A stretch of 64,000 bases of DNA from Lepidostoma basale (taxonomy: Eukaryota; Arthropoda; Insecta; Trichoptera; Lepidostomatidae), in contig JAHDVF020000657.1 of NCBI GenBank assembly GCA_022606425.2, positions 434,001 to 498,000 on the forward strand, written 5' to 3'. Below are positions 11,640 through 22,725 of this stretch, piece by piece (the first letter of the stretch is position 1; every line of letters starts with the position of its first letter). The notes below the pieces were generated by a model, which was given only the letters and a program-made list of their open reading frames with translations, searched no databases and was not told the DNA's origin. The position numbers were made by a program, and so were the translations under genes.

Positions 11640-12680
11640 TTTTATTAAAGGTTAAGGCGTTAACACAGTGGAATTCTATTGTTAATTTGAATGGAGAATG
11701 TTAAGCAGTGTATAATCCACTTTTATGAAATATTTTTACTAAATAAAAATATTATCCATAACACGTTTCGTGGGTGACTTACATCCACAGGTATAAATAT
11801 AACTGTTGTCCGCATTTCTACCCAATAAACAGCGGTAGTAAACGAAAAAAGATTGGTCTTTGGATGTTCTTAAACCTTTGAAACTGGGGGAGAATATCAT
11901 AAATAATCAGAATCCTCCAATCACTCCTTTCTCCTTAAATACTCTTTTAACCTTTAATCTCCCAAGCTCTTACCTCCAATAAAAATATTTATCTCTTCTT
12001 CTTGTCCTGTCACACCTCCGTGGTGCATAGGGCCTCAAGGAACCTTCTCCACCCGACTATCGAATGCCTGATGCCTAACATCATCCCAAGTTAGGCCTGC
12101 TGCTTTTACCTCGTCCTGCAGGGCTCATCTCCAGGTGGCTCTAGGTCTGCCTTGCTTCCTCCTTCCCCCCATAGGGGCCAGTCTAGTGCGCCCTGAGCGA
12201 TGCAGGCTGGGTTCCGTCTCAGAGTGTGACCGATCCACAGTCATTTGCGTCTAGCGACTTGTTCTCTAATTGGCTTTTCGCCTGCCATGGTCCAGAGAAC
12301 GGCATTTGACACTGTTTGGGGCCAATAGATTTTGAATATTGAGCGAAGGCACCTATTTATAAACACCTGGAGTTTTCCAATAACGTCCGTAGTAGATTTC
12401 CACACTAGGCATTATTTATTAATTTGTATCTAGCAAAATACTTCCATGTTAAAGTAGGTTTTCCCCAATTTTAATTTTGTATTGTTTTTCTCTGTAAATG
12501 TGTTTCCATGTAATGTGTACTTTTAAGTATTAGTCATAATATGTTTACTTCATAAGTCTTTATTTGTTTTTGATTCAGTTATATTTACACCTGAGGATAG
12601 AGAAGGTTATCTCTGAAACATCTTATTGGATACTATTTTTATTTTGTAAAAATATTTAATAAATTAAGGGGATCATACAG
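11640..12680. repeat. Penelope-like terminal repeat pair, split by an insertion
   Basis: The left part (11640-11800) has the conserved edge taacacagtggaattc and, on the minus strand, a CTGTGGA..GAAACGTGTT hammerhead-like block. The right part (12570-12680) has ACAC, CTGAGGA, stem AGAGA/TCTCT and GAAAC on the + strand. Both belong to the H2-like group of hammerhead repeats (compare 16668-17335). A family F LINE end lies between them. Cleavage triplets are mutated in both arms. Confidence 0.45.
12003..12340 (-). mobile_element. RTE-like LINE 3' end (family F)
   Basis: This is the reverse-complement counterpart of the copy at 17400-17735: both read REQV.RRKWLWI.HTLRRNP on their coding strand and end in AAGAAGAAG-type sequence. 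Stops and a frameshift near the middle make it dead. It lies inside the hammerhead-bearing repeat 11640-12680. Confidence 0.7.
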
Positions 12681-12687
12681 TATTTCT

Positions 12688-12880
12688 TCTATATAATAAT
12701 TAAATAAAACGACGTTTTTTAACTACTTCCACTTTTGTCTTTATTTAGACAGCGACTGGTTTCGCCAGGCTCGCTGTCTAAATAAAGACAAAAGTGGAAG
12801 TAGTTAAAAAACATTGTTTTATTTAATTATTATTTGAAATGAACTTCCATCAAGAGATTTCAGTAAAATCATTTGATTTC
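12688..12880 (+). repeat. palindromic Penelope-like terminal repeat followed by MNFHQEIS start
   Basis: A nearly perfect palindrome (12690-12832) pairs AAATAAAAC, TTTTTAACTACTTCCACTTT and GTCTTTATTTAGACAGCG with their mirrors. Its centre is the minus-strand GCCTGGCGAAACCAGTC block of hammerhead family H5, with the CUGANGA part deleted. Seven bases after the palindrome an ATG (12839-12841) opens MNFHQEISVKSFDF. The same order recurs at 31525-31720 and, with variation, at 36030-36241. Confidence 0.55.
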
Positions 12881-12978
12881 TTCTATATTCTTTATAACAT
12901 TGTGTTGCGGATTCATTGAACTTTTTTTTTTTTAGTTTTGAACACAACTCCAATTTTAATAAAAAATTAAAATTAAAA

Positions 12979-13022
12979 AACAGACATGTTTCGGACACAG
13001 AAGCCCTTCATCAGTGATATGA
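12979..13022 (-). ncRNA. hammerhead-ribozyme-like motif, all core positions intact
   Basis: On the minus strand: CTGATGA (13014-13008), a GGGC/GTCC stem II with one G-U pair, GAAA (12992-12989), C-AT-G mini stem III, and GTC (12985-12983). The bases outside can pair (CA with TG, then A with T after a mismatch) as a weak stem I. No core nucleotide deviates from CUGANGA/GAAA/GUH. The flank is a long A/T-rich repeat edge. Confidence 0.55.
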
Positions 13023-13254
13023 ATATTATATAAATATTATGAATATTTTAAATTTTTTTTTTCATAAATGTGGTCAGTTTTGACAGATATTAAAATGATG
13101 TTTTGGAACGTTTATGCTTTTGTTATAACAAATATTTTGAATAAATTAAAAATAATATTTAAAATTTATAATTGGGCTCCAGTGTTTAACATTATCCTTC
13201 CAAAATTAAAATAAGTGTGATAAGTTGATTAACCAAATAATTTTTTTTTTATTA

Positions 13255-13885
13255 TCATAACTAACTTACTAACTAACCATCACGCCGTCTCCCGGAGCGG
13301 TAGGCAGAAAGAATGGACTGCCACACTGTTCTGTTCTGGCAAACTTTTTTTTTGTTGTATCGCTCTTTACATCATGACAGCATGAGCCAAATCGATGTAA
13401 AGGGTATTATAGCTATCATAGTGATTCTCGTGACATGTTATCGGTAGCTAATCTATCGCCATTTTATTGTCACGTGAATTCTACACCAGACCAAAGACAG
13501 TGTGACAATCATACTGCCCTCGCCGGGAATCGAACCCAGAACCTACGGGGTGGCAGTCAATGCACTTACCACTCGGCCACGAAGGTCGATTCTTCTACAT
13601 TTATACATCATGTCATGCACGAACGTCGATTTTACGAATCCTCACGTGACCGACATTTAATGATTTGATCGCGCCACGTTTTCCTCGGAATTCCTCTTGT
13701 TCTAGCTAGACCTACTTCACCATAATGTCTCCATTAATTCATTCCGTGTGCCTAAACCATCTTATCGACCCTTTCATAATTTTGTTCATGAAACTTTCAT
13801 TCGCACCGCATTCGCTTCTTACACTCGTATTTGCATTCGACACTCTATCATATAGGTAGGTACCCACATATTTACCACACATTTT
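13255..13885 (-). mobile_element. RTE-A LINE 3' end, interrupted by a SINE
   Basis: The minus strand carries the RTE-A C-terminus (MCGKYVGTYLYDRVSNANTS then SECGANESFMNKIMKGS) and ends at the plus-strand motif catcacgccgtctcc with a TTAG-type tail. The block is split by the tRNA-derived SINE at 13351-13590. Several frameshifts are present. Confidence 0.75.
13351..13590 (-). mobile_element. tRNA-derived SINE, nested in an RTE-A copy
   Basis: The minus strand starts ccttcgtggccgagtggtaa, an A-box-like promoter, and about 40 bases later has TGGGTTCGATTCC, a B-box. An unrelated body follows (caatatagctataatacc region) with tttacatcgatttggctc near its 3' end. Related copies lie at 18238-18370 and 18565-18785. 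RTE-A sequence continues on both sides, so the SINE inserted after that copy. Confidence 0.75.
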
Positions 13886-14938
13886 TATCATAGTATACGT
13901 ATAGTGAATAATCCGACATAGAAGATTATATATAAATCGTGTAGAATTATAATTACCATTAATAGTATGAATGTTCATTACCATTAACAGTTTGTACATT
14001 GCCCCCTCCACATATTAAGAATCCATACACACTCACAAATGTAAACACAATTTGTCTGTCTCATACCGGCGTCATCGAAGTGGTCGTCCTCCAATACGAG
14101 GTGAAATTCGCAGTACGTCGTATGTGCAATATTTCGTTATCAAAATTTATTTACTCAGATATTTTACCGCATCACAACCGCTTAAAATTTGCACGCGTTT
14201 TCCCCGATCGAACCGTCTATTTCTGACTGACATTTTAATTCTTAGAACGCTAGTTTCTCAATGATAATGACATGATGTTACTTCATGGAAACATATACTC
14301 CAAGATAAACAATCCCAAGAAGCAAATTGACTCTTAATTCAGCTATATTTCGTACAAGACACACCGTAAGCCTAGTACTCCACCTTCCTGCTTATCGCAA
14401 CAATTACGCTCAAAGCGCGAAGAAGTATACGACATGCGGTAGTAACAACGCAGAAGTCTTTAGAAGAACCGTAGAAGCAGCGATTATAGGTAAATAATAT
14501 TCGTTCTGTAACATAACATAGTAAAACTTTTTTAAATTTAATTTTGCATTTACTCGACTGGTGCAACAAATTCCAATTTAAATTACATTTATTTAATAAT
14601 CATATTTTTGTGAATTCCTGATCATTAATATATAATAATAATTTCCTATAATAAAAGCCGTTTGTTACATTCAAATAAATATAGTATTATGTAATAAAAT
14701 AATTATAATAATAAAAATCAGCTTTCAAGGATGTGTGTGTTATTGTAGTATTTCTTATTGGCAATTGTAAGCACACAAATACTACGTATGATACAAATGC
14801 GAATAATGATACGTTTATTTATTTTTATTTAAAACAAATGGGACATAACAAACGAACATCATTTAGGCGACCCATTTGGACATAAAATGATGAACAAAAA
14901 ATACCATAACGATATGAAACTAAGAAATAGCATGTCCT

Positions 14939-15372
14939 AAGGCCCGTTTACACGCAACGATAAATCGTAGCGATTTTGAATTGTTACGATTTATCGTTGC
15001 GTGCAAACAGGACATCGTAGCGATTTATTGGAATTGGAATTGGATAGGATGGATGAAAGGCCTGTTTACACGTTACGATAAATTGTAGCGATATCGTAAC
15101 AATCGAATTGTTACGATTTATCGTTGCGTATAAACAGGACATCGTAGCGATTTATTGGAATTGGAATTGGATTGGACGGTTGATGCCGGCCGGCATCAAT
15201 TTCTGCGAATCGCAACGACACACAAAGGTCCCAATGGGCAATCTGGTTTATCGAAAGGTATAAATTTTCAATGTTCGTAATTAAAAATAAACAATTAAGA
15301 AATCGTTACGATTTATCGTAACGTGTAACAACCACATCGTTACGATTTATCGTAGCGTGTAAACGGGCCTTT
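14939..15372. mobile_element. MITE with long GGCCCGTTTACACG terminal inverted repeats
   Basis: The ends are AAGGCCCGTTTACACGCAAC at left and its counterpart gtgtaaacgggccttt at right. Inside, an ATCGTAGCGATTTATTGGAA unit and a TTGTTACGATTTATCGTTGC unit are repeated in two tandem blocks (about 14941-15050 and 15060-15180). The ends look like those of non-autonomous GGCC-type cut-and-paste elements, but target duplication is ambiguous (TA or TWA). No coding capacity. Confidence 0.7.
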
Positions 15373-15375
15373 AGA

Positions 15376-16180
15376 AAGAACCCAACTATGTCGATGTCAG
15401 TGAGGTAGTACTCTTTCCAGAATTGATAATATATTTTTTATGAAAATTGCCTCAACGACATTAAAAGTGCCCATTCCGAGACGTTTAAATTTAACGTCCG
15501 AATTGATCTTCCTACTGGCATTACTAAAGGCAGGTTAGTTCTGCGTGACGATGTCGGGGTTCTCTCACGTTCTCTTAATTGGTAGTCTAGATCAGAGGAA
15601 CTTAAATGAACACAGAAAGGAGATAAATAAATAAAAATAAAGATTCTTGGAAACTGAAATGTGACGTACATCACGTTGTTTTTAAATCTGCCTCGATTTT
15701 GCCCGTGGCGATTTACCACAAACTTGTTTGGGTGAACAAGAATAAAAACTATCCTCGTCAGCGGTATAATCAATTCGACAAAAATACAATCTGTTCCAAT
15801 GAATAAAAGGACACAGCAGACTAATGCAATATGAAGTAGGGTTATTTTAGATGAGCCAACTATCCCGCACTCACAGCTCGTGTAATATTTACAAGGTGCC
15901 TTCTAGGTACGTTATTGGGTTTCTCCATCCTATGTAGAGAGTCAACGTTATATTTATTATAGAGATGGGTAAAACCCAGCGTTATACCAGACTGGTGCTG
16001 TATTCACGACGACCAGTTTGCTGCATACCATGACTACATTATATTATTAATCAAGTTATTCATAAAGACGTGAGTGCACAGTAGTATCCAAATACCAAAT
16101 ACGAGTATTATGTATGAAAGAGGGCAATTACAATTATATATATTATATTTTTTATATCTCAAATTAATCTACTAATTGAA
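15376..16180. other. intergenic, nothing recognised
   Basis: A short minus-strand open frame (15438-15773) has no recognisable domain, no splice logic and mixed composition. No repeats or RNA genes were identified. Confidence 0.4.
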
Positions 16181-16188
16181 TACTAAAA

Positions 16189-16668
16189 CTAACTAACTAA
16201 CCATCACGCCGTCTCCCCGGAGGGGTAGGCAGAAAGAATGGACTGCCACACTTTTCTTTCCTGACATATTTCTCTCACTTCCTCAACATTCATACATCGT
16301 GTCATGCACGCGCGTCGATTTCTCCGACTCCTCACGTGACCGACATTCAATATTTGATTGATTTGATCGTGCCACGTTTTCCTCGGCCTTCTTCTATTTC
16401 TAGCTCCGTTCACGCCGTTTACATATACCTTCTTTACCATTCTGTCTTCACTCATTCTTTCCATGTGTCCAAACCATCTTAATGACCCTTTTCTTATTTT
16501 GTTCATAACACTTTCATTCGCACCACATTCACTTCTTATACTTGCATTTGTCACTCTATCATATACAGATTTGCCACACATTAGTCTTAGAGATCTCATT
16601 TCTACTGCATTTATTCTACTTTCATCCTCCTTTTACCAGTTCCATGCTTCACTTCCAAAGGCATAAAC
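16189..16668 (-). mobile_element. RTE-A LINE 3' end, 131-codon open frame
   Basis: The minus strand keeps an open frame of 131 codons: MRSLRLMCGKSVYDRVTNAS, GSLRWFGHMERMSEDRMVKK, RRRPRKTWHDQINQILNVGH, and the end YPSGETA. This is the post-RT C-terminal domain of an RTE-like non-LTR element. The (TTAG)n tail sits at 16183-16201. It is one of the best-preserved copies in the window and a good reference for the family. The RT domain itself is absent. Confidence 0.85.
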
Positions 16669-16737
16669 GCTGTGGAATTCAATAGTAATATACTTAGGAA
16701 ATTGAAAATAACTTTGTTTAATCCAAAAATTATTAAA

Positions 16738-16780
16738 AAACACGACATGTTTCGGAGGATACCTCCATCTTCAGGTGTAA
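16738..16780 (-). ncRNA. hammerhead-ribozyme-like motif, best-preserved copy (family H2)
   Basis: On the minus strand: ACAC, CTGAAGA (16774-16768), stem II GGAGG/CCTCC closed by loop TAT, GAAA (16753-16750), mini stem III C-AT-G, GTC (16746-16744), then GTGT. ACAC and GTGT form a perfect 4-bp stem I next to the core, and the invariant core positions are all kept. Predicted cleavage is after the C of GTC. This is the clearest candidate in the window for a self-cleaving RNA. Confidence 0.6.
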
Positions 16781-16792
16781 AAATATAACTAA

Positions 16793-16970
16793 TTAACTAA
16801 CCACCACGCCGTCTCTCCGAAGGGGTAGGCAGAAAGAATGGACTGCCACACTTTTCTTTCCTGCCATATTTCTCTCGCTACCTCAACATTCATACATCGT
16901 GTCATGCACGCGCGTCGATTTCTCTGACTTCTCACATGGCCGACATTCAATATTTGATTTATTTATGTAA
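16793..16970 (-). mobile_element. RTE-A LINE 3' end, nested insertion
   Basis: This carries the 3'-most 170 bases of the RTE-A family (plus-strand caccacgccgtctctccga, then gacattcaatatttgattta) with an AACTAATTAACTAA tail. It interrupts the inverted repeat at 16668-17335, whose sequence gtaaaaatataa resumes on the far side. Confidence 0.75.
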
Positions 16971-17399
16971 AAATATAATAAAAACTAAACAAAAAAATAC
17001 TAATATAAAGAACGCATTTAAAATTCGATACAATGATTTAAATTTAAAAATTAACCTTGGCTATTTGTTATTAATTTTTAAATAAAAATTAATAGTAATT
17101 AATTTTTTTTCTTGTATATAATTTAATTTAGTTCAATTTAAGTAATTAATTTTTAAATTAAAATTATTATACCGAATTTTAAATGCGTTTTTTATATTAG
17201 TCTTTCTTTGTTTAGTTTTTATTATATTTTTACACCTAAAGATGGAAGTACCCTCCAAAACACGTCGTGTTTTAAAATATTTTTTAAATATTCTGTGGAT
17301 TAAACGAAGTTATTTTCAATTTCCTAAGTATATCAAATGACTCTCTTCAAATAATCGGTCTTTACTATCAAACATTTATTCTTCATCTTCTTCCCCATA

Positions 17400-17735
17400 T
17401 TGTAGACCTATTGGTGTCAAATGCCGTTCTCCGGACCATGGCAGGCAAAATGACAATTAGAGAACAAGTCACTAGACGCAAATGGCTGTGGATCGATCAC
17501 ACTCTGAGACGGAACCCAGCCTGCATCGCTCAGGGCGCATTAGACTGGTCCCCTATGGGGGAAAGAGGAAGCGCGGCAGACCTAGAGCCACCTGGAGAAG
17601 AGCCCTGCAGGACGAGGTTAAAGCAGCAGGCCTCACTTGGGATGATGTTAGGCATCAGGCATGCGAGTGGAGAAGGTTCCTTGAGGTCCTATGCACCACG
17701 GAGGTGACAAGACAAGAAGAAGAAGAATTAATGTA
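17400..17735 (+). mobile_element. RTE-like LINE 3' end (family F)
   Basis: The + strand reads RTMAGKMTIREQVTRRKWLW, then RNPACIAQGALDW, with a GRPRATWRRALQDEVKAAGL segment one frame over, ending in AAGAAGAAGAA. This is the typical tail of RTE elements with short-repeat ends. The opposite-strand copy is at 12003-12340. Confidence 0.75.
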
Positions 17736-18237
17736 GAAACATTGAATTAAAAATATTTAGAACAATGGTCAAAATTAGTTTAGTTATCAGTTAACGATTT
17801 TGTATTATATCTACAAACTAGAGAATCCCTTAAAATAATTTGATATCGAGTAGATTATTGTATGATCATGTTTAATTCTAAAGCCTGAAGCAAAATAAGC
17901 GAATTAGAAAAAACCCTTGTAGTTACCCATTACAAGAAGGTATGTTTTTTTTTTTTTTTTTTTGTAACCATCGATGCTCAGTGGATGAAACAAAAGAAAA
18001 TCGCTAAAAACATATTATAATAGTTCTAAATTTAAAAGAAAATGGCCATCAAAATCAGCTGCGGAGTACTTGCCCGGATAAGAAATGGTTATTAAATTAT
18101 GCGCCTACCGACACGCGCTGCAAGAAAACTGTAAAAAAAATTACAAGCTACAAATAATTAGATATTATTATTTATTATTTTTTGTTTTTGTACAACAGGT
18201 CGTTTGAACTAAATTACTCTATACTATTTGTTTTTAA

Positions 18238-18370
18238 GATATTCTATCGCCATTTTATTGTCACATAAATTCTACACCAGACTTTGTGACAATCACACTC
18301 CCATCGCCGGGAATTGAACCCGGGACATTCGGTTAGCAGTCATAGCTCTTGCCACTCTGCCACGATATTT
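18238..18370 (-). mobile_element. tRNA-derived SINE, truncated
   Basis: The minus strand has the A-box-like gtggcagagtggcaag and B-box GGGTTCAATTCC, then the same post-B-box body as the copies at 13351-13590 and 18565-18785. It is truncated soon after the body begins. Confidence 0.7.
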
Positions 18371-18564
18371 GTCAATTGCAAATTTCGATAAAATATTATT
18401 AATGAAATTGGGCAGAACAAACAAAACTATTGATTTGTTATTGTATTTACTGTATTAGATTCTAATACGACTTGTGTGATAGGCTAAATAATAATTAAGT
18501 TTCACGTTTGCGCACATTAGGAAGTGTAAAAAAAATGTGGATACGAGAATACATATTTTATCGA

Positions 18565-18785
18565 CGACGACCTTCGTGGTCGAGTTGTAAGTACTTATAC
18601 TGCCACCCCGAAGTTCCCTGGTTCAATTCCCGGTGGTGATAACGTGATTGTCACACTGTCTTTAGTCTGGTGCAGAATTCACGTGACAATAAAATTGCGA
18701 TAGATTAGCTACCTGTCACATGTCACGAGAATCAATATGATACATATATCTATACCTTTTACATAGATTTGGCTCTAGCCTGTTC
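18565..18785 (+). mobile_element. tRNA-derived SINE
   Basis: The + strand reads ccttcgtggtcgagttgtaa (A box), GGTTCAATTCC (B box, 18620-18630), then the shared body gtgattgtcacactgtcttt and the 3' region tttggctc. It is the most complete sense copy in the window. Conserved spacing of both boxes in three copies shows a retroposed Pol III family rather than a tRNA gene. Confidence 0.75.
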
Positions 18786-19027
18786 ATTGTGCTGATTTTG
18801 AGGGTCCATGACTCCACTCGGTACAAAAGCACTGACTGAATATAACACTTAACCATTCGTAATACTGGCAGTGAAATTGTTATACACCACCCTTCAGTGT
18901 AAGCATCTGTCTGTTAAAATAAGAAAATAGCACAAGATAAAGATAAAGTTTAAGGAATCTAATTTCTAACTCTTATTGGGTAATGTACTAATATTTTATC
19001 TAACTATTTTCATGCACTTTCATATAT

Positions 19028-19740
19028 AACGAACTAACTAACAAACCATCACGCCATTTCCCCAGAGGGGTAGGCAGAGAGGATGTGGCCGCCTTTTAGT
19101 AATTGATTAATTTGGTCATGCCATGTTTTTCTCGGTCATCCTCGGCTTCTTTTTCCACTCACGCTGCTTGTGTACAACTTTCTAACCATTCTACTCTCAT
19201 CCATTCGTTCCATATGTCCAAACCATCTCAGGGATCCTTTTTTAAATTTATCCATGATGCAGTCATCTGCCTTACATTTCTTTCTTATTTCATCGTTCGG
19301 TAATCTATCATACAACGTTTTCCCGCACATTTTATTTAGTGATCTCATTTCTCGGCGTTTATCCTGCTTTCATACTTCTTTTGTCAGCTCCAAGCTTCAC
19401 TTCCATACCATTTTTGTTGACGGTTGGCACTAGAACTCCATTGTGTACTGCCATTTTTGCTTCTGTGGATACATTTCTATTTGCAGTAATGACTTTGAGT
19501 GCGCCATTTATTTTATTCCCGGCACCAACCCTTCTTTCGATGTCTTTCTCCATTTTTCCGTCTCTTGTAAACATGCTTCCCAGATACGTAAATTCGGTAA
19601 CTTGCTCCAATTTCTCGCCCATCGCACTTATATCACAAATCGTCATACATTCTTCTTTCTCGAAAACCATCACTTTAGATTTAGACACATTCATCACCAG
19701 GTCACTCTTTTTGCATGCCTCATACATCCTTGACACTGTA
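19028..19740 (-). mobile_element. RTE-A LINE 3' region including end of RT
   Basis: The minus strand gives the longest RTE-A stretch here. First comes LVMNVSKSKVMVFEKEE (connection after the RT fingers/palm), then FTYLGSMFTRDGKMEKDIER and AKMAVHNGVLVPT. After a frameshift it reads MRSLNKMCGKTLYDRLPNDE and LRWFGHMERMDESRMVRK. It is a subfamily distinct from the KVYVNGVNG copies, with CKADDCIM in place of CGANESVM. Confidence 0.8.
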
Positions 19741-20229
19741 GGTATAAGGGCATAAAATCATATTATATATAAGGGCATAAACTCCCAGTTTGGAAAGAAG
19801 TCTCATGTTTCAATATTTTAATTGTAATCTCTAGCTGTTTTAAAATGTCTTATGTAAATAATACATTACAAATAATATAAAAATATATGAATAATGCTTA
19901 TTTTTAGAAGTAAAAAAAATGTTAATTATTTACGGACTCGCTTTAACAAACGAACGGAGAATCCAAATGACTTTTTTGTCCAGGCCAATCAGTAGAGTGG
20001 ACGAGTATTAAGGCGTGTTTGGACCACGTCCGATGGTGTCCGATGCGACATTGTCTGACAGTAATCGCAATGAATTAAAAAAATCAAACAACCATAAGCT
20101 GTATTGTATGTATATAACACATTATTATGTCCATAAAAAAATAATTTAACTCGATTTTGATTTAACCACCCTAGGTATTTAAACGTACGTGATACGTTCA
20201 CTTTGACTGTACCATTCTGCGCTATCCCG

Positions 20230-21305
20230 TATCACGTACGCGCTTGAGAAAAAGTAATGTACCTAAAATGAACAAACTGTTTGGGATACGGGCGTGTACC
20301 AACAAAACTTGAGTACAAGTCTTCATAAATATGATAGTTTTACAAGGGGAAGGCGAAGTGGGCGGCCGGGTATTTGACGTTTCGTAATTTAAAAACATAA
20401 AAAAATTAATATGTAATTAAATTTCATTTATAAAAAAACCTGATTTTTTTCACGTTTCTCGGAAAATAACCTGAAGGTAGGGCGGTTATCGAATGAAAAT
20501 GATATAATCAAATAATTATGATGGAAGCTTTAACAAATGCGACACATTATGATAACAATATTATTGATGTATTTGCGTTGTTGGCCGATTATTTTAGATT
20601 TGTTTACTAACAGAAAAGTATTAATATAGAAGTTTATTATAAATAATGAAAAAAAATATTTATAAGTTTTCTTTATTTAGTTTGATTCCTCTTAGATTTA
20701 TGGCCTTGAAGCCGTAATTCTAAGTGGTATCCAATTAAATATTTTTAATAATGCATTTTTGATTTTTTATTTTTATTTTCGTTATTAACAGAAAAGTAAA
20801 ATAAACATATATTGTCGTCTTCTTATTATTCGTTACAATGAAATTCGATAAATATAAAGTATGAGTTTTATAATTTACTGTTGCCCGAGCGATGTAGTAA
20901 AATTTTATATCAAACTAGATACACTGATTTTAGCATTTAAAAAACTTTCATTTTAGGAAATTTTTATCCTTTTTACAATTTACTAACGCACAAAAAACTA
21001 ATTATAATATACAAAGTCTTAAAAAAAAACTAATTATAAAGACAAAGGGGCCACATATTGTTTTATCTCTCACGATGCATAACCAATCTGTCAATGGTTA
21101 TGCTGGTAGGTAGAGTAATATCTTTGCTAAATCGGATCACCTTGGACGTCGACGTATTTTGTGATAGTGTAGTAGACCTGAAGGAAGCCATGTCTCTGTC
21201 ATTGTTGTCGTAATTTTATCATATTATTACATTATGTATTATTAACTATTTTGTCTCTAACTTTTTATTAATACTATTATGTATCATTGGTGTATTGTAA
21301 TGTAG
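20230..21305. other. intergenic AT-rich stretch, no gene seen
   Basis: Simple-sequence and AT-rich DNA. No splice-bounded coding sequence, RNA gene or paired terminal repeats were recognised. Confidence 0.4.
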
Positions 21306-21309
21306 TTCT

Positions 21310-21735
21310 GTGATGTTTTTACTTCGTCAACTGTGAAGAGATTAATTGAAAAATTCGGGAAGACTGGATCAGTGGGAGACGCTAAACGCACTGGTTGTCA
21401 AAAAACAATCCGTTCAAATGTCAATATCGAAGAAGTGTGTGAGAGTGTTGGTGAAAATCCGTTTGTCTGTACTCTCTCGTTTCGGTGATCAGAATTAGCC
21501 CCCTATATCGTGTGATTTAACAACATTAGATTTATTTATACAGGGTTATTTAAAATCAAGGGTCTATATCAACAAGCCCTCAACCATCCGTGCATTACAG
21601 GAGCAAATTAAACGCTGCATCAACGAAATTCAGACACATTTATGCAAAATTATCATGAAAATTATCGACAAAAGAGTGCGTATGTGCCAGCAAAGCCGTG
21701 GAGGCCATTTGACCAATGTGTTAATTCATAAATAA
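21310..21735 (+). mobile_element. internally deleted mariner-type transposon
   Basis: The + strand first reads SSTVKRLIEKFGKTGSVGDA, a helix-turn-helix part like the DUF4817 family. It jumps over the catalytic centre to SPDLTPLDLFIQGYLKSRVY, then INKPSTIRALQEQI and RGGHLTNVLIHK before a stop. The order N-terminal HTH then C-terminal end, with the DDE middle missing, indicates an internal deletion. It lies within 600 bases of the serpin start. Confidence 0.65.
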
Positions 21736-22059
21736 CCCTATACTATGTACTTTATGATTCATTAAAAAAAAACAATCTGAAGGCTAAGAACTGTGTTTTC
21801 AATTTAATTCAAATCTTGCGTAAATTCTGGGACTCCCTATATTTGAACATATAAATGAAATAAGCACAATTTTACCGTGTAGGTAAGTTTTATTTCTTGA
21901 TGAAATTAAAATATATTACGATGTTGTGGCATTCTAATAAGAACGTCAGTTTGTTTTATTGTTGTCTTGTCGGATCGCTGCCGCTGTCAATGGATATCTG
22001 CCCTACTGTCATTTGTTTTATGTTCTTCGTTCGCTCTGTTCGCTTGTTTTTCTCGTTCA

Positions 22060-22310
22060 CCGCAGGCGCGTAGTCACTTCGTCACTTGGCCAGTTCGCGG
22101 CCAGTGGTAATGGCGACGAGTAGTTGGTTGTGAAACTCAAACAGACGACCGAGAACTCGCGGAGACGGATTGTGCATTAGAATTTTGAATAGCCATTCCA
22201 TCGACAAAGAATCTTTGGAACTTCACCTTGATAGGCGGTGACGTAAACTCTGTGTTATATTTTGTTGTAGCGAGAATTCGCCTGTGTTGTAATTTAAGTT
22301 CCGCCTCAAA
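22060..22310 (+). promoter_or_regulatory. putative serpin 5' UTR / promoter-proximal region
   Basis: A markedly GC-richer 250 bases (tcgcggccagtggt, cggagacgga) stands out of AT-rich DNA and runs directly into the ATG at 22311. A short upstream ORF ATG GCG ACG AGT AGT TGG TTG TGA (22110-22133) would be in the leader if transcription starts before it. No TATA box is obvious and the start site is not determined. The exon-like character is inference from composition and from the downstream splice logic. Confidence 0.45.
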
Positions 22311-22341
22311 ATGAAAAGATTTAGCAAAATGGCTTTACCGG
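22311..22341 (+). CDS. serpin exon 1: start codon and signal peptide n-region
   Basis: ATG at 22311 opens MKRFSKMALP and a first base G, ending at a strong donor (CCGG|GTATGT). The phase-1 end fits exactly the GT that begins the exon at 41529, giving MKRFSKMALPGLACISIALL, a textbook signal peptide. The upstream frame is GC-rich leader sequence. Met7 is an alternative start but would leave a shorter n-region. The link across 19.2 kb is inferred from phase, signal-peptide logic and the lack of any nearer candidate; a transcript read would settle it. Confidence 0.7.
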
Positions 22342-22725
22342 GTATGTTTATTACTGTTTATAATACTATTTTTGAAATTATGTACACATCAAAACATTAC
22401 AAATATACATTCAATTATTTAAATCAAATTTAAACACGAAAGAGAAACATTTTAAATATTCAGTACACGCAAGAAAGTTTATTTTTATGTTAATTAGTAC
22501 TTATGTTGAGATTATTTTCGTTTGTTGAACACTCTCAGTATTGTAGTAAAAGGTTACGGTGTCTTCAGATAGCAGACTCGTTCGACAATAATACCAATAT
22601 ATAAAAAAAAAACATTACCGGTCGAATTTTTTTAACCGTGTGACAAACAGAAAGTAAAAATAAAATATATATTCCATATTTAAAAAACGTTTTGATGGAT
22701 AATAATGATAAGATTTTTAAATTAA

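Larger units (their letters stand above)
16668..17335. repeat. inverted-repeat Penelope-like terminal repeat (family H2), split by RTE-A
   Basis: The left arm (16668-16792) begins with the edge cgctgtggaattc and contains a hammerhead on the minus strand. The right arm (16968-17335) mirrors it (ttttattatatttttacacc to aattttcctaagtatat-like edge). It contains a decayed hammerhead on the + strand (17232-17262), where the core reads CTAAAGA and GAAA has become AAAA. Between lies a family-internal palindromic spacer and a nested RTE-A 3' end (16793-16970). Confidence 0.6.

Noticed and set aside
14939..15372. Repeated GATTTATCGTTGCG units as a CRISPR array
   Set aside because: The units are the terminal and subterminal inverted repeats of a MITE, without uniform spacers, in a eukaryotic genome.
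16204..16599. 131-codon minus-strand frame as a host gene
   Set aside because: The same protein segment recurs many times in the window with a common 3' tail; it is a LINE C-terminus.
18565..18640. A and B boxes as a functional tRNA gene
   Set aside because: No cloverleaf can be completed and the boxes are followed by the same non-tRNA body in three copies, so it is a SINE.
20010..20225. GC-richer block with cacgtccgatg and acgtacgtgatacg motifs as a MITE or promoter
   Set aside because: No convincing paired ends or second copy in the window could be found.
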